From: an uncultured Roseicyclus sp.
Lineage (GTDB): Bacteria; Pseudomonadota; Alphaproteobacteria; Rhodobacterales; Rhodobacteraceae
Direction of reading: 5' to 3'
Length of the DNA stretch: 64,000 nt
NCBI GenBank assembly: GCA_947491935.1
Contig: CANLLF010000002.1
Coordinates: forward strand, 248,001-312,000
Of the stretch, positions 28,298 through 36,833 are shown piece by piece. Each line of letters begins with the position of its first letter. Positions within the stretch are counted from its first letter, which is position 1. The notes below the pieces were generated by a model, which ran no database searches, was not told where the DNA came from, and worked only from the letters and a program-made list of their open reading frames with translations. The position numbers were made by a program, and so were the translations under genes.

Positions 28298-29064
28298 GTG
28301 ATGACGTTTCCGACTGGTGGCGCACCAAGATCATCGACATGGAGCCGGGCCGGATCGAGTTGCGGGGCCACAAGGTGGAAGACCTGATCGGCCACCGCGG
28401 TTTCGCCCAGATGATCTGGCTGATGGTGATGGGGGAAGAGATCACCGGGCCGCGGGCCGCTCTGTTCGAGGCCGCGCTGGTTGCAGCCGTGGATCACGGG
28501 CCACAGGCGCCATCGATTGCCGCGGCGCGGATGGCGGTGACGTGTGGCGTGGGCCTGAACAATGCCATGGCCAATGGTGTGAACATGTTGGGCGATGTCC
28601 ATGGCGGCGCTGGCGAGCAGGCCGTGGCGCTCTACCACCATGTGGAGCGCGCGGGGCCCGAGGGGCTGTCTGGCGCGCTCGGCACGTGGCGGGCCGAACA
28701 TGGGCCATATCTGCCCGGGTTCGGCCATCGGTTTCACAAGCCCACCGATCCCCGCGCGCCGCGCCTGCTGGGGCTTGTGGATGAGGTCGCGGAAACCGGC
28801 GGCGTGCCGGGGGCCTATGCCCAGATCGGGCGATCGATAGAGGCCTTTCTGGCCGATGAGCGCGGCAAGCCCGTACCGATGAACATCGATGGCGCGACAG
28901 CCGTCATCTATGCCGAGCTTGGCTGCCCCGCCCCGCTGGCGCGGGGGTTCTTCTGCCTCAGCCGCTCTGTCGGAATCCTTGCTCATGCCTGGGAACAGAT
29001 GGAGCAGGGCGGGCGCAACAAAGGTCCGACACCGCCCGGCTATCGCTGGACCTTTGACGGTTAA
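28294..29064 (+). CDS. Citrate synthase-fold lyase, citryl-CoA lyase-like
   Basis: Only 256 residues, much shorter than citrate synthase (about 430), but the catalytic core is kept: H68 in AAVDHG, H103 in DVHGGAGE, H145/R154 in GFGHRFHKPTDPRAP and D199 in NIDGATA. This size and pattern match citryl-CoA lyase and the C-terminal lyase domain of ATP-citrate lyase, which cleave citryl-CoA to acetyl-CoA and oxaloacetate. It overlaps the CoA-transferase gene by ATGA, implying coupled translation. The true substrate may be a citrate homologue. Confidence 0.82.
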   Translation: MSDDVSDWWRTKIIDMEPGRIELRGHKVEDLIGHRGFAQMIWLMVMGEEITGPRAALFEAALVAAVDHGPQAPSIAAARMAVTCGVGLNNAMANGVNMLGDVHGGAGEQAVALYHHVERAGPEGLSGALGTWRAEHGPYLPGFGHRFHKPTDPRAPRLLGLVDEVAETGGVPGAYAQIGRSIEAFLADERGKPVPMNIDGATAVIYAELGCPAPLARGFFCLSRSVGILAHAWEQMEQGGRNKGPTPPGYRWTFDG

Positions 29065-29094
29065 ACAGGCTGGCCGTTTCCCTGTGGTCAAATC

Positions 29095-29110
29095 TTAATA
29101 TTGGGTTAAC
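29095..29110 (+). promoter_or_regulatory. Perfect CtrA-type box in a convergent intergenic gap
   Basis: TTAA-TATTGGG-TTAAC matches the CtrA consensus TTAA-N7-TTAAC exactly. It lies between two convergent genes (ends at 29064 and 29183), so no annotated promoter explains it. A related 25-nt stretch (17 of 25 identities with 29086-29110) follows at 29132-29156. Confidence 0.45.
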
Positions 29111-29149
29111 AGGAACAAGACTGTGGTTTGAGGTCAAAGACTAAAGTGC

Positions 29150-29169
29150 GGTTATCAACCTTGATAACC
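29150..29169. terminator. Stem-loop in the convergent gap, possible bidirectional terminator
   Basis: GGTTATCA pairs with TGATAACC around a 4-nt loop (9 complementary bases with a 2-nt loop on paper). It lies between the lyase and the MBL-fold gene, each read toward it. Neither strand has a proper T-run after the stem, so termination efficiency is doubtful. Confidence 0.4.
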
Positions 29170-29182
29170 CGGCCCGACTTCC

Positions 29183-29977
29183 TCAAAATGGCACATCCGC
29201 CAGCGGCCCCCGATCCAGCCGCACGATATGCGCGGCGGGGCATTCGGGAAACAGGTCGCGGACCAGCGGGTCATGCCCCGGCACGATCAGCCGCTTCTCA
29301 CTCGCCAGCCCTTCGAGCCGGACAAACCCGTCCAGCATCTCCTGCACGTCCACCACAATCGGGAACGGCTTCCGGAGCCACAGATTTTCGTAGAAATGCG
29401 ATGCGTCCGAGGCCAGGACCAGCCACCCCGCTTCTGTCCGCACGCGGACCGCCTGCAAGCCGCGCGAATGGCCGCCGATGCAATGAACGCTCACGCCATC
29501 CGCCACCTCTCCATCGCCATCCCAGAACCGGACCTTGCCGGAATAGAGCCTCCGGATCGCTTCACAGACATGGCCTGCGGTGAACGGCATCCGCAGCGTG
29601 TCGTGGCACATGCAGGGACCGGTCGCGAAGGCCATTTCGGCGGCTTGCAGATGCAGTTTCGCGTTGGGAAACAGCGCCAGACCCCCCGCATGATCGTAAT
29701 GCAGATGGGTGACGATCACCTCATCCACGTCCTCAGCCGCGATCCCTAACGGTCTCAAGGCCTCGCGGGGATCCAAGGCAATCGGCCGGCCTCGCGCGGC
29801 GCCCTCCTCGGCGTCATAACCCGTGTCCACAAGGATCACCCGGTCGCCCTGCCGCAGGACCCAGATGAAGTAATCCATCGCGTGGGGCGCATCGTGGTTG
29901 TCGTCAAAGATGAACGAATCCGCGCGGGTCCGGGCATTGCGATCCGCGTACTTGACGGCAAAAACCTCCCAGCTCAC
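29183..29977 (-). CDS. MBL-fold metallohydrolase, N-acyl homoserine lactonase-like
   Basis: A 264-residue metallo-beta-lactamase-fold enzyme with the zinc motif HLHYDH (H91, H93, D95, H96), a further metal histidine region in GGHSRGLQ, the metal-bridging aspartate in ASDASHFYENL, and a terminal VPGHDP histidine. The layout matches the AiiA/AttM-like lactonase group, but many relatives hydrolyse other lactones or esters, so quorum quenching is only a possibility. No signal peptide is seen. Its start overlaps the ABM-domain gene's stop by four bases (ATGA). Confidence 0.8.
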   Translation of the reverse strand: MSWEVFAVKYADRNARTRADSFIFDDNHDAPHAMDYFIWVLRQGDRVILVDTGYDAEEGAARGRPIALDPREALRPLGIAAEDVDEVIVTHLHYDHAGGLALFPNAKLHLQAAEMAFATGPCMCHDTLRMPFTAGHVCEAIRRLYSGKVRFWDGDGEVADGVSVHCIGGHSRGLQAVRVRTEAGWLVLASDASHFYENLWLRKPFPIVVDVQEMLDGFVRLEGLASEKRLIVPGHDPLVRDLFPECPAAHIVRLDRGPLADVPF

Positions 29978-30261
29978 TGGTCGACGCTTTCAAAGCAGCG
30001 CAAATCCATTCCCTCGATCATCGGCTGGACCCGCTCCCGAAAGCTCAGGAAATGTGGGGCCTCAAGATGCGCATCGAACCCGGCGCGGTCATCGTAGAGC
30101 TCGTAGAGAAACACCTCGCTCGGCCGGTCCGGCTCGGTGCAGACATCGAATTGACGGCAGGCGGGCTCGCTACGCGACGCGGCCGCGTTGTCCAGCATCC
30201 GGCGCATGAAAATCGCCATCTGCCCCGGCTTGATCGTGAACGTCACGGTCACGGCATACAT
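29974..30261 (-). CDS. Antibiotic biosynthesis monooxygenase (ABM) domain protein, YgiN-like
   Basis: A 95-residue dimeric alpha/beta-barrel protein: YAVTVTFTIKPGQMAIFMRRMLDNAAASR, then ACRQFDVCTEPDRPSEVFLYELYDDRAGFDAHLEAPHF, the standard ABM pattern. Members are cofactorless quinol monooxygenases or stress-related aromatic oxidoreductases. An AGGAGG lies 8 nt before ATG 30261, which fixes this start rather than the longer frame. It is translated just ahead of the MBL-fold hydrolase and may act on the same metabolite. Confidence 0.85.
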   Translation of the reverse strand: MYAVTVTFTIKPGQMAIFMRRMLDNAAASRSEPACRQFDVCTEPDRPSEVFLYELYDDRAGFDAHLEAPHFLSFRERVQPMIEGMDLRCFESVDQ

Positions 30262-30397
30262 TTGCGCGCCTCCTGTCATCGGCGTATACGCAATCATGGC
30301 GGCCAGGGGACCCAAGGGGAAGGGCAAATCATCCCATGCCTAGACACGGCCCCGTGCCCTGCTAGGTTCCGCCCGAACCTATTCTCAGGAGGAACCG

Positions 30398-31282
30398 ATG
30401 GCGAAACTGGCATTTCTCGGGCTTGGCGTGATGGGCTATCCGATGGCCGCACACCTGCAAAATGCGGGCCATCAGGTCACGGTTTACAATCGCACGACGG
30501 AAAAGGCCGAAAAATGGGCCGCGGATATCGGAGGATCATTTGCCGCCACGCCGCGGGAAGCCGTGTACGGAGCGGATTTCGTCATGGCTTGCGTGGGCAA
30601 TGACGATGATCTGCGATCGGTTGTTCTTGGTGAGGATGGGGCGTTCGCTGGCATGAAGGACGGTGCGATCTTTGTCGATCACACCACGGTGTCGGCCATC
30701 ATCACACGTGAATTGGCGGGTGTCGGCGCGGAGAAGGGTTTTGGCTGGGTCGATGCCCCGGTCTCCGGTGGACAGGCCGGCGCCGAAAACGGGCAGTTGG
30801 CCATCATGTGCGGCGGGGATGAGGCGCATTTTGAGGCCGCAAAACCCGTGATCGCCGCATATTCCAAAGCCAGCGTCCATTTCGGGGATGTCGGCGCGGG
30901 GCAGCTGACGAAGATGGTCAACCAGGTCTGTATCGCAGGCGCGATCCAGTCGATCTCCGAAGGCCTCTACATGGCGATGAAGGCGGGCCTTGATGCCAAG
31001 AAGGTGGCCGATCTGGTCAGTCAGGGCGCGGGCGGATCTTGGCAACTGGCCAATCGTGCGGGCACGATGGTGGACAACGAGTTCGACCACGGGTTCGCCG
31101 TTGACTGGATGCGCAAAGATCTTGGGATCGCGCTGGGTCAGGGAAAAGAGATGGGCCTGTCGATGCCCGTCACGGCGATGGTTGATCAATTTTATGCGGA
31201 AGTGCAGCAGATGGGCGGCGGGCGGTGGGATACGTCCAGCCTGATCCAGCGCTTCCGCAAGATGAATGATGACGGGTTCTGA
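30398..31282 (+). CDS. NAD(P)-dependent beta-hydroxyacid dehydrogenase (3-hydroxyisobutyrate dehydrogenase / tartronate semialdehyde reductase family)
   Basis: A 294-residue cytosolic dehydrogenase with the Rossmann motif FLGLGVMG (7-13), the substrate loop DAPVSGGQAGAENG (119-132) and catalytic K172 in GQLTKMVNQ. The family includes 3-hydroxyisobutyrate dehydrogenase, GarR/GlxR and succinic-semialdehyde reductases, and the substrate cannot be fixed from sequence. An AGGAGG precedes ATG 30398. It ends directly against the mnmH start (TGA then GTG), so the two are co-transcribed without an obvious metabolic link. Confidence 0.88.
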   Translation: MAKLAFLGLGVMGYPMAAHLQNAGHQVTVYNRTTEKAEKWAADIGGSFAATPREAVYGADFVMACVGNDDDLRSVVLGEDGAFAGMKDGAIFVDHTTVSAIITRELAGVGAEKGFGWVDAPVSGGQAGAENGQLAIMCGGDEAHFEAAKPVIAAYSKASVHFGDVGAGQLTKMVNQVCIAGAIQSISEGLYMAMKAGLDAKKVADLVSQGAGGSWQLANRAGTMVDNEFDHGFAVDWMRKDLGIALGQGKEMGLSMPVTAMVDQFYAEVQQMGGGRWDTSSLIQRFRKMNDDGF

Positions 31283-32362
31283 GTGACCTATACCCTGACC
31301 AATCTGCCTGAGCTACAGGCGGAGGGCTTTGACACCATCATCGATGTCCGATCCCCGGCGGAATTCGCCGAAGATCACGTGCCCGGTGCGGTCTCCATAC
31401 CGGTCCTGTCGAACGAAGAACGCGCGCGTGTCGGTACGATCTATACGCAAGACAGCCCGTTCAAGGCCCGCAAGATCGGCGCCGCCCTAGTCGCGCGGAA
31501 TGCGGCCACCGCGATTGAGCAGCACCTGATGGACAGGGATGGGGGCTGGCGGCCGCTTGTCTATTGCTGGCGCGGAGGGCAGCGGTCGGGCAGCTTCACC
31601 TCCATCCTGCGGCAGATCGGCTGGCGCGCGGAGGTTCTTGAGGGCGGTTACCAATCCTGGCGCAGACATGTTGTGGCGACGCTGTATGACAGTGAATTGC
31701 CGTTCGATGTCCTGCGGGTCGAGGGTCTGACCGGCACCGCTAAGACAGATATTCTCCACCGGGTCCGCGATCTGGGCGCGCAGGTGCTCGACCTGGAAGG
31801 GTTGGCACGCCATCGCGGCTCCGTCCTCGGCGATGTGCAGGGTGAGCAGCCCGCGCAGAAGGGATTTGAGAGCCGGATCCTGTCGGTCCTGTCAGAGTTT
31901 TCACCCAGCCGCCGCCTGATCGTGGAAGCCGAGAGCGCGCGCATCGGCGATCTTCGCATTCCGCCGTCGCTTTGGAGCGCCATGAAGGCAAGCGACCGCG
32001 TGGCCATTACCGCCGCGCCGGCCTGTCGGGCGCGCTATCTGGCCGGGCAATATGCCGATCTCGCGGCAGACGTCCCCGCCCTGACGGCCCGGCTTGATCA
32101 CCTGCGCCCCATCGCGGGCCACGCCATCGTGGACGGGTGGCTCGAACTGCTGACGGCCAGTCGAACCGAGGACCTCGCCCATGCCTTGATCACCGAGCAT
32201 TACGATCCGGCCTATACCCGCGCCAAACGCGGCGATGAGGGGCGGTTGCTGTCCTCCATCGATATCGGGGAGATGTCGGGTGAGGATCTGGACAGCGCCG
32301 CGCGCGCCGTGGCCCAATTCGACCTCAAACGCGACCGCACGCCTGCCGTCCCCGCCGACTAG
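31283..32362 (+). CDS. mnmH: tRNA 2-selenouridine synthase
   Basis: Replaces sulfur of 2-thiouridine at the tRNA wobble position with selenium, by a geranylated intermediate, using selenophosphate from SelD. The 359 residues have an N-terminal rhodanese domain with catalytic C95 in VYCWRGGQRSGS and a C-terminal P-loop domain; here the Walker A reads GLTGTAKT (148-155), with alanine where the classical loop has glycine. It starts at GTG 31283 immediately after the dehydrogenase stop. The selD fusion gene at 53627 supplies the selenium donor. Confidence 0.9.
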   Translation: MTYTLTNLPELQAEGFDTIIDVRSPAEFAEDHVPGAVSIPVLSNEERARVGTIYTQDSPFKARKIGAALVARNAATAIEQHLMDRDGGWRPLVYCWRGGQRSGSFTSILRQIGWRAEVLEGGYQSWRRHVVATLYDSELPFDVLRVEGLTGTAKTDILHRVRDLGAQVLDLEGLARHRGSVLGDVQGEQPAQKGFESRILSVLSEFSPSRRLIVEAESARIGDLRIPPSLWSAMKASDRVAITAAPACRARYLAGQYADLAADVPALTARLDHLRPIAGHAIVDGWLELLTASRTEDLAHALITEHYDPAYTRAKRGDEGRLLSSIDIGEMSGEDLDSAARAVAQFDLKRDRTPAVPAD

Positions 32363-32458
32363 ACGCCGCAACAATCCGGGCCGCTTGTCGACCGTGCCCC
32401 TTTCCCTTCCGCCGCCCTTCCGCTACCTCACCCTTCGACCGCAGACGGGATGAGATCC

Positions 32459-35400
32459 ATGGACAAATCATTCAACGCCGCCGGGGCCGAAGCCCGCATT
32501 TCCGCCGCCTGGGAGGCCAGTGACGCCTTCAAGGCCGGTGCCAATGCCAAGCCGGGGGCGGAGCCGTTTTCCATCATGATCCCGCCGCCCAACGTGACGG
32601 GTGTTTTGCATGTGGGTCACGCCTTCAACAACACGTTGCAAGATGTCCTGACGCGCTGGCACCGGATGCGCGGCTTCGACACGCTGTGGCAGCCGGGCAC
32701 CGACCATGCGGGCATCGCCACGCAGATGGTGGTTGAGCGCGAACTGGCCAAGTCGCAGATCCAGCGCAAGAATCTGACCCGGGAGGAATTCCTGGCTCAT
32801 GTCTGGGAGTGGAAGGCCAAATCCGGCGGCACGATCCGCGAACAACTCAAGCGCCTCGGTGCGTCCTGCGATTGGTCCCGCGAGGCCTTCACGATGTCGG
32901 GTGCGCCGGGGGCACCCGAGGGTGAGGAGGGCAATTTCCACGATGCCGTCATCAAGGTCTTCGTGGAGATGTACAACAAGGGCTACATCTACCGCGGCAA
33001 GCGCCTGGTGAATTGGGATCCGCATTTCGAGACGGCAATCTCTGATCTTGAGGTCGAGAATACCGACGTTCAGGGCCACATGTGGCACTTCAAATACCCG
33101 CTCGCCGGTGGCGCGACATACGAGTATCTGGAGAAAGACGAGGACGGAAATGTCACCCTGCGCGAGACGCGTGATTACATCTCAATCGCCACGACGCGGC
33201 CCGAAACGATGCTTGGCGATGGCGCGGTCGCGGTCCATCCGGATGACGCACGCTACGCGCCCATTGTCGGCCAGCTCTGCGAAATTCCGGTTGGGCCGAA
33301 AGAACATCGCCGCCTGATCCCGATCATCACCGACGAATACCCCGACCCCGATTTCGGCTCGGGCGCGGTGAAGATCACCGGTGCCCATGACATGAACGAT
33401 TACGGTGTTGCCAAGCGCGGCAACATCCCCTGCTACCGCCTGATGGATACCAGGGCGCACCTGCGCGACGACGGCGCGCTTTACGCCGAGGCGGCCGCGA
33501 TTGCACAGGCCGTCGCGAACGGCGAGCGGGACTTGGGCGAGATGGAAATCGATGCCCTCAACCTCGTGCCGGACCATTTGCGGGGCCTCGACCGGTTTGA
33601 AGCGCGCGAGAAGGTCGTGGCCGAGATCACGGCGGAGGGGCTGGCCGTCATGACCACCTCCGACGACCCGCGCCTTGGCGCGAAGAAAAAGAAGGGCGAC
33701 GAGGACGAGGAGGTCACGCAGGTTCCACTGGTCGAGGCCAAGCTCATCACCCAACCCTTCGGCGACCGCTCCAAGGTTGTGATCGAGCCAATGCTGACCG
33801 ACCAATGGTTCGTCGATACGGCGAAAATCGTGGGGCCTGCGCTGGACGCGGTGCGGTCTGGCCGCACCCGGATCATCCCGGAACAGCATCGGAAGGTGTA
33901 TTTCCACTGGCTGGAGAATATCGAGCCGTGGACCATCTCGCGGCAGCTCTGGTGGGGGCACCAGATCCCGGTTTGGTATGGGTTTGATCTGGGCACGCAT
34001 GGCTTTGTCGATGATGAAGGCGATGGCCAGATCGACATTGTCGAGATGCTTGGGCTCTTGTCGGCACAAACCCTTCTGAAAGGGGACGAGCGCCACCATG
34101 CTGCCCCTGATTTTGCGTCCGTTTCTGAGCAATTCACCGATGTTCTTGCCGCGCTCCCGTCGCCGCTGAACCATGCGCAGGTTGTCGAAGTCGCCAATCG
34201 GGACGAAGCCGCCCATGCATTCGCGGCAAGCCTTGCCGAATACAATATCTCCGAAGATCCCACCCATCTGGTCTATCCAATCTGGCGCGACCCTGACGTC
34301 CTCGATACCTGGTTCTCGTCGGGCCTCTGGCCCATCGGCACGCTCGGCTGGCCCGAGGACACACCGGAACTCCAGCGTTATCTCCCAACCTCGACGCTCA
34401 TCTCGGGCTTCGACATCATTTTCTTCTGGGTCGCCCGGATGATGATGATGCAGCTCGCCGTGGTGGATGACGTGCCCTTCCGCGACGTCTACGTTCACGC
34501 CCTCGTCCGGGATGAGAAGGGGCGCAAGATGTCGAAGTCCATCGGCAACGTGCTGGATCCGCTGGAGCTGATCGATGAATTCGGCGCCGATGCGGTTCGC
34601 TTCACGCTGACGTCGATGGCGGCGATGGGTCGCGACCTGAAGCTCAGCAAGGACCGTATCCAAGGCTACCGCAACTTCGGCACCAAGCTGTGGAATGCCG
34701 CGCGGTTTGCGGAGATGAACGAATGCGTTCCCGACCCGTCCTTCGATCCATCGACCGTTACGCAGACCGTGAACAAGTGGATCGTCGGCGAAACCGCTCG
34801 CGCGCGGCTGGCCCATGACGAGGCGCTGGAAGGTTACCGATTCAACGACGCCGCGGGCGGGCTGTATCAATTCGTTTGGGGCAAGGTCTGCGACTGGTAT
34901 CTGGAATTCGCCAAGCCGCTTTTTGCCTCGGGTGATGACGCCGTCATCTCGGAAACCCGCGCCACGATGGCTTGGGTGATCGATCAGTGCCTTATCCTTC
35001 TGCACCCCACCATGCCGTTCATCACCGAGGAGCTTTGGGGTGAGATCACGGATCGGTCCAAGATGCTTGTCCATGCTGATTGGCCCACCTACGGCGCCGA
35101 ACTGATTGACGACAGCGCGGATCGGGAGATGTCCTGGGTGATCCACCTGATTGAATCCATCCGCTCCGCCCGGCAGCAGATGCATGTGCCCGCGGGCCTC
35201 AAATGCCAGTTGCTGCAAGCCGATCTGGATGAGGCCGGGCAGGGCGCATTTGCGCGCAACGCCGCGATGATCGAACGCCTCGCGCGCCTGTCTGACGTCA
35301 CGCCCACGGCAACCTTCCCGAAAGGCACGGTCACCATCGCGGTGGAGGGCGGCACCTTCGGCCTGCCCATCGCCGATCTGATCGATGTGGATGAGGAAAA

Positions 35401-35593
35401 GGCGCGGCTCGAAAAGACGCTTGGAAAATTGGCCAAGGAATTGGGGGGGCTCCGGGGCCGCCTGAACAACCCGAAATTCGCCGAAAGCGCGCCGCCGGAC
35501 GTGGTGGAAGAGACCCGCGAAAACCTGGCCGCGCGCGAGGAGGAAGAGGCGCGGATCAAGCAGGCTTTGGCGCGGTTGGCCGAGGTGGGCTAG
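32459..35593 (+). CDS. valS: Valyl-tRNA synthetase
   Basis: A class Ia aminoacyl-tRNA synthetase of 1044 residues. It has HVGH (51-54) in [15 protein letters not shown], the editing (CP1) domain including [22 protein letters not shown] (690-694), an anticodon-binding helical domain and a C-terminal coiled coil ([20 protein letters not shown]). ATG 32459 is chosen over in-frame ATG 32450 because the purine-rich GGGATGAG then serves as ribosome site. About 1000 residues is somewhat above the bacterial norm (about 880-950); the editing region carries a charged [10 protein letters not shown] insertion. Confidence 0.97.
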   Translation: MDKSFNAAGAEARISAAWEASDAFKAGANAKPGAEPFSIMIPPPNVTGVLHVGHAFNNTLQDVLTRWHRMRGFDTLWQPGTDHAGIATQMVVERELAKSQIQRKNLTREEFLAHVWEWKAKSGGTIREQLKRLGASCDWSREAFTMSGAPGAPEGEEGNFHDAVIKVFVEMYNKGYIYRGKRLVNWDPHFETAISDLEVENTDVQGHMWHFKYPLAGGATYEYLEKDEDGNVTLRETRDYISIATTRPETMLGDGAVAVHPDDARYAPIVGQLCEIPVGPKEHRRLIPIITDEYPDPDFGSGAVKITGAHDMNDYGVAKRGNIPCYRLMDTRAHLRDDGALYAEAAAIAQAVANGERDLGEMEIDALNLVPDHLRGLDRFEAREKVVAEITAEGLAVMTTSDDPRLGAKKKKGDEDEEVTQVPLVEAKLITQPFGDRSKVVIEPMLTDQWFVDTAKIVGPALDAVRSGRTRIIPEQHRKVYFHWLENIEPWTISRQLWWGHQIPVWYGFDLGTHGFVDDEGDGQIDIVEMLGLLSAQTLLKGDERHHAAPDFASVSEQFTDVLAALPSPLNHAQVVEVANRDEAAHAFAASLAEYNISEDPTHLVYPIWRDPDVLDTWFSSGLWPIGTLGWPEDTPELQRYLPTSTLISGFDIIFFWVARMMMMQLAVVDDVPFRDVYVHALVRDEKGRKMSKSIGNVLDPLELIDEFGADAVRFTLTSMAAMGRDLKLSKDRIQGYRNFGTKLWNAARFAEMNECVPDPSFDPSTVTQTVNKWIVGETARARLAHDEALEGYRFNDAAGGLYQFVWGKVCDWYLEFAKPLFASGDDAVISETRATMAWVIDQCLILLHPTMPFITEELWGEITDRSKMLVHADWPTYGAELIDDSADREMSWVIHLIESIRSARQQMHVPAGLKCQLLQADLDEAGQGAFARNAAMIERLARLSDVTPTATFPKGTVTIAVEGGTFGLPIADLIDVDEEKARLEKTLGKLAKELGGLRGRLNNPKFAESAPPDVVEETRENLAAREEEEARIKQALARLAEVG

Positions 35594-35599
35594 GCCCCG

Positions 35600-35848
35600 A
35601 TGCGCGGCATCTGGATCTGGATCAGCCGCGCCATCGGGATCATCCTGTGCGCCACCGCGTGGTTGGTTGCGATGGGGCTCTACAGCCTTGGGACCGAGTG
35701 GTTTGTTGACAATGTCGGCCTCCATTCGCTGGAGGATCTGCTGATCCACGGCATCGTTCGGATCCTTGGGCAAACCGGCGGTGCGCTGTTCTTCTTCGGC
35801 GGTGGCGTATTTCTGCTCTGGGCGTTTTGGCGACGCTACCCGGCCTGA
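35600..35848 (+). CDS. Small membrane protein of unknown function
   Basis: An 82-residue protein with two strongly hydrophobic segments (about 5-27 and 58-77) and a C-terminal positive end FWRRYPA. I recognise no named family. ATG 35600 lies 6 bp after valS, whose end supplies a GAGGTGGG ribosome site, so it is probably co-transcribed with valS. Confidence 0.65.
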   Translation: MRGIWIWISRAIGIILCATAWLVAMGLYSLGTEWFVDNVGLHSLEDLLIHGIVRILGQTGGALFFFGGGVFLLWAFWRRYPA

Positions 35849-36213
35849 ACGCGGGTTTTCCTCCATAGGATGTGATGGCTGCATCCGGCGATAAGGGGCG
35901 TATGGACACGCTCAGTTCCCTCATGATCCGACATCTGTTCGCCCCGAGACTGCGATGCGGACCAACCGGTGTTTTCACAAGCATCGCGGCCGCTATTGCA
36001 GCCTGCGAGGTGCGCACGATGGGGATGGGCCTGCATCGCTCGGACGGGCGGAATGCGGGCCTCTTCGACTCCACCCTCGCGCAGCTTGGGCAAATGGTCG
36101 AGGCGGCTTTGCCGATCCTGGCCTAGGGCGCTGCGGGAAACCCTCCATTGCCGGAAACCGGTTTGCGGGGCAGACTTTTCGGGGAAACGCCCCTTCTGAA
36201 GGATTCCAAGCCG
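35849..36213. other. 365-bp stretch without a convincing gene
   Basis: A plus-strand frame (35872-36126, 84 codons) is open here, but it has no recognisable motif, no clear ribosome site and several Met/Cys-rich runs, so I do not call it. The last 60 bp, with GGGG/CCCC complementary words near 36180-36192, presumably hold the leader of the SH3-domain gene. Confidence 0.4.
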
Positions 36214-36576
36214 ATGAAATCTCTCTTTGTCAAACTCGCCCTGATCGCGACGCTGTTTGCCGCTGTCGCACCTGCTGCCAATGCCACGGCCGATGGCCCG
36301 GATGCCTGGCGCGTTCACAACGTGGCGTCCTACGACGTGCTGAACGTGCGTGTCGGACCCGGAACAGACTATTTCGTGATCGACGCGCTGCCCCACAACG
36401 CGCGGGCGGTTCAGGTCTCGTTCTGCACGCCCACCGTCACGCAGCAACAATATTACGCGCTGACCTATCAGCAGCAGCATCAGCTGAACCAATACGCGAC
36501 TTGGTGCCTTGTGACGTGGAATGGTTACCAGCGTGGCTGGGTCAACCGCCGGTTCCTGACGGAAGACGGCTACTGA
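36214..36576 (+). CDS. Exported SH3-like domain protein
   Basis: A 120-residue protein with a signal peptide (MKSLFVKLALIATLFAAVAP, cleavage near ANA at about 24) and a bacterial SH3 domain: VLNVRVGPGTDYFVIDALPHNARAVQV and a closing strand WCLVTWNGYQRGWVNRRFL. Such domains bind cell-wall peptides or serve as targeting modules. Cysteines in SFCTP and TWCLV could form a disulfide in the periplasm. A GAAGGA lies about 10 nt before ATG 36214, which I prefer over the longer open frame. Confidence 0.82.
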   Translation: MKSLFVKLALIATLFAAVAPAANATADGPDAWRVHNVASYDVLNVRVGPGTDYFVIDALPHNARAVQVSFCTPTVTQQQYYALTYQQQHQLNQYATWCLVTWNGYQRGWVNRRFLTEDGY

Positions 36577-36634
36577 TTGCCGTGCGCGGTCTTATGGTAT
36601 GAGCCGGTCCACGGCGCGCATCATCCCCAGCGCC

Positions 36635-36648
36635 TTGACATAGATCAA
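36635..36648. promoter_or_regulatory. FNR/FnrL-type binding site
   Basis: TTGAC-ATAG-ATCAA fits the FNR family palindrome TTGAY-N4-RTCAA with no mismatch. It lies about 60 bp after the SH3 gene and 185 bp before the aminotransferase, with a large hairpin between it and the latter. Which promoter it serves is unclear. Confidence 0.5.
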
Positions 36649-36652
36649 GGTT

Positions 36653-36691
36653 AACACGCGCCGCCCCGACGGAGATCGGGCGGCGCGTGTT
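36653..36691. terminator. Long perfect stem-loop, probable terminator
   Basis: AACACGCGCCGCCC (36653-36666) pairs with GGGCGGCGCGTGTT (36678-36691) with no mismatch across 14 bp and an 11-nt loop that can pair further (CCGA/TCGG with a bulge). It lies after the SH3-domain gene. The stem is very strong but the following T-tract is short on either strand. Confidence 0.6.
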
Positions 36692-36833
36692 CCTATGGTG
36701 GGCGCAAGGCGTGCGGCCCCGGCGGCTGAGGCGCTGATGATCAGGAAATGGCGGCGGTTCAACTGGCTCATGCAGATCATATGGCACCGACTTTCCCTTG
36801 CGGGGCGGGGAAAAATCCGCAAACGGTGACGCC

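Larger units (their letters stand above)
36592..36771 (-). pseudogene. Short frame with a twin-arginine signal, probable gene remnant
   Basis: A 59-codon frame starts MSQLNRRHFLIISASAAGAA, a good Tat signal peptide (NRRHFLI, hydrophobic h-region). After about 27 residues the frame enters the long hairpin 36653-36691 and then the FNR-type box, and ends without any domain. No ribosome site is evident. The simplest reading is the 5' stump of a lost Tat-exported protein; a chance frame remains possible. Confidence 0.3.

Noticed and set aside
33182-35884. A 900-codon open frame on the minus strand across valS
   Set aside because: It is antisense to valS with no recognisable domain; it is a codon-bias shadow.
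35872-36126. An 84-codon plus-strand frame before the SH3-domain gene
   Set aside because: It has no recognisable motif, no good ribosome site and an irregular composition. Noted only as part of the gene-poor stretch.
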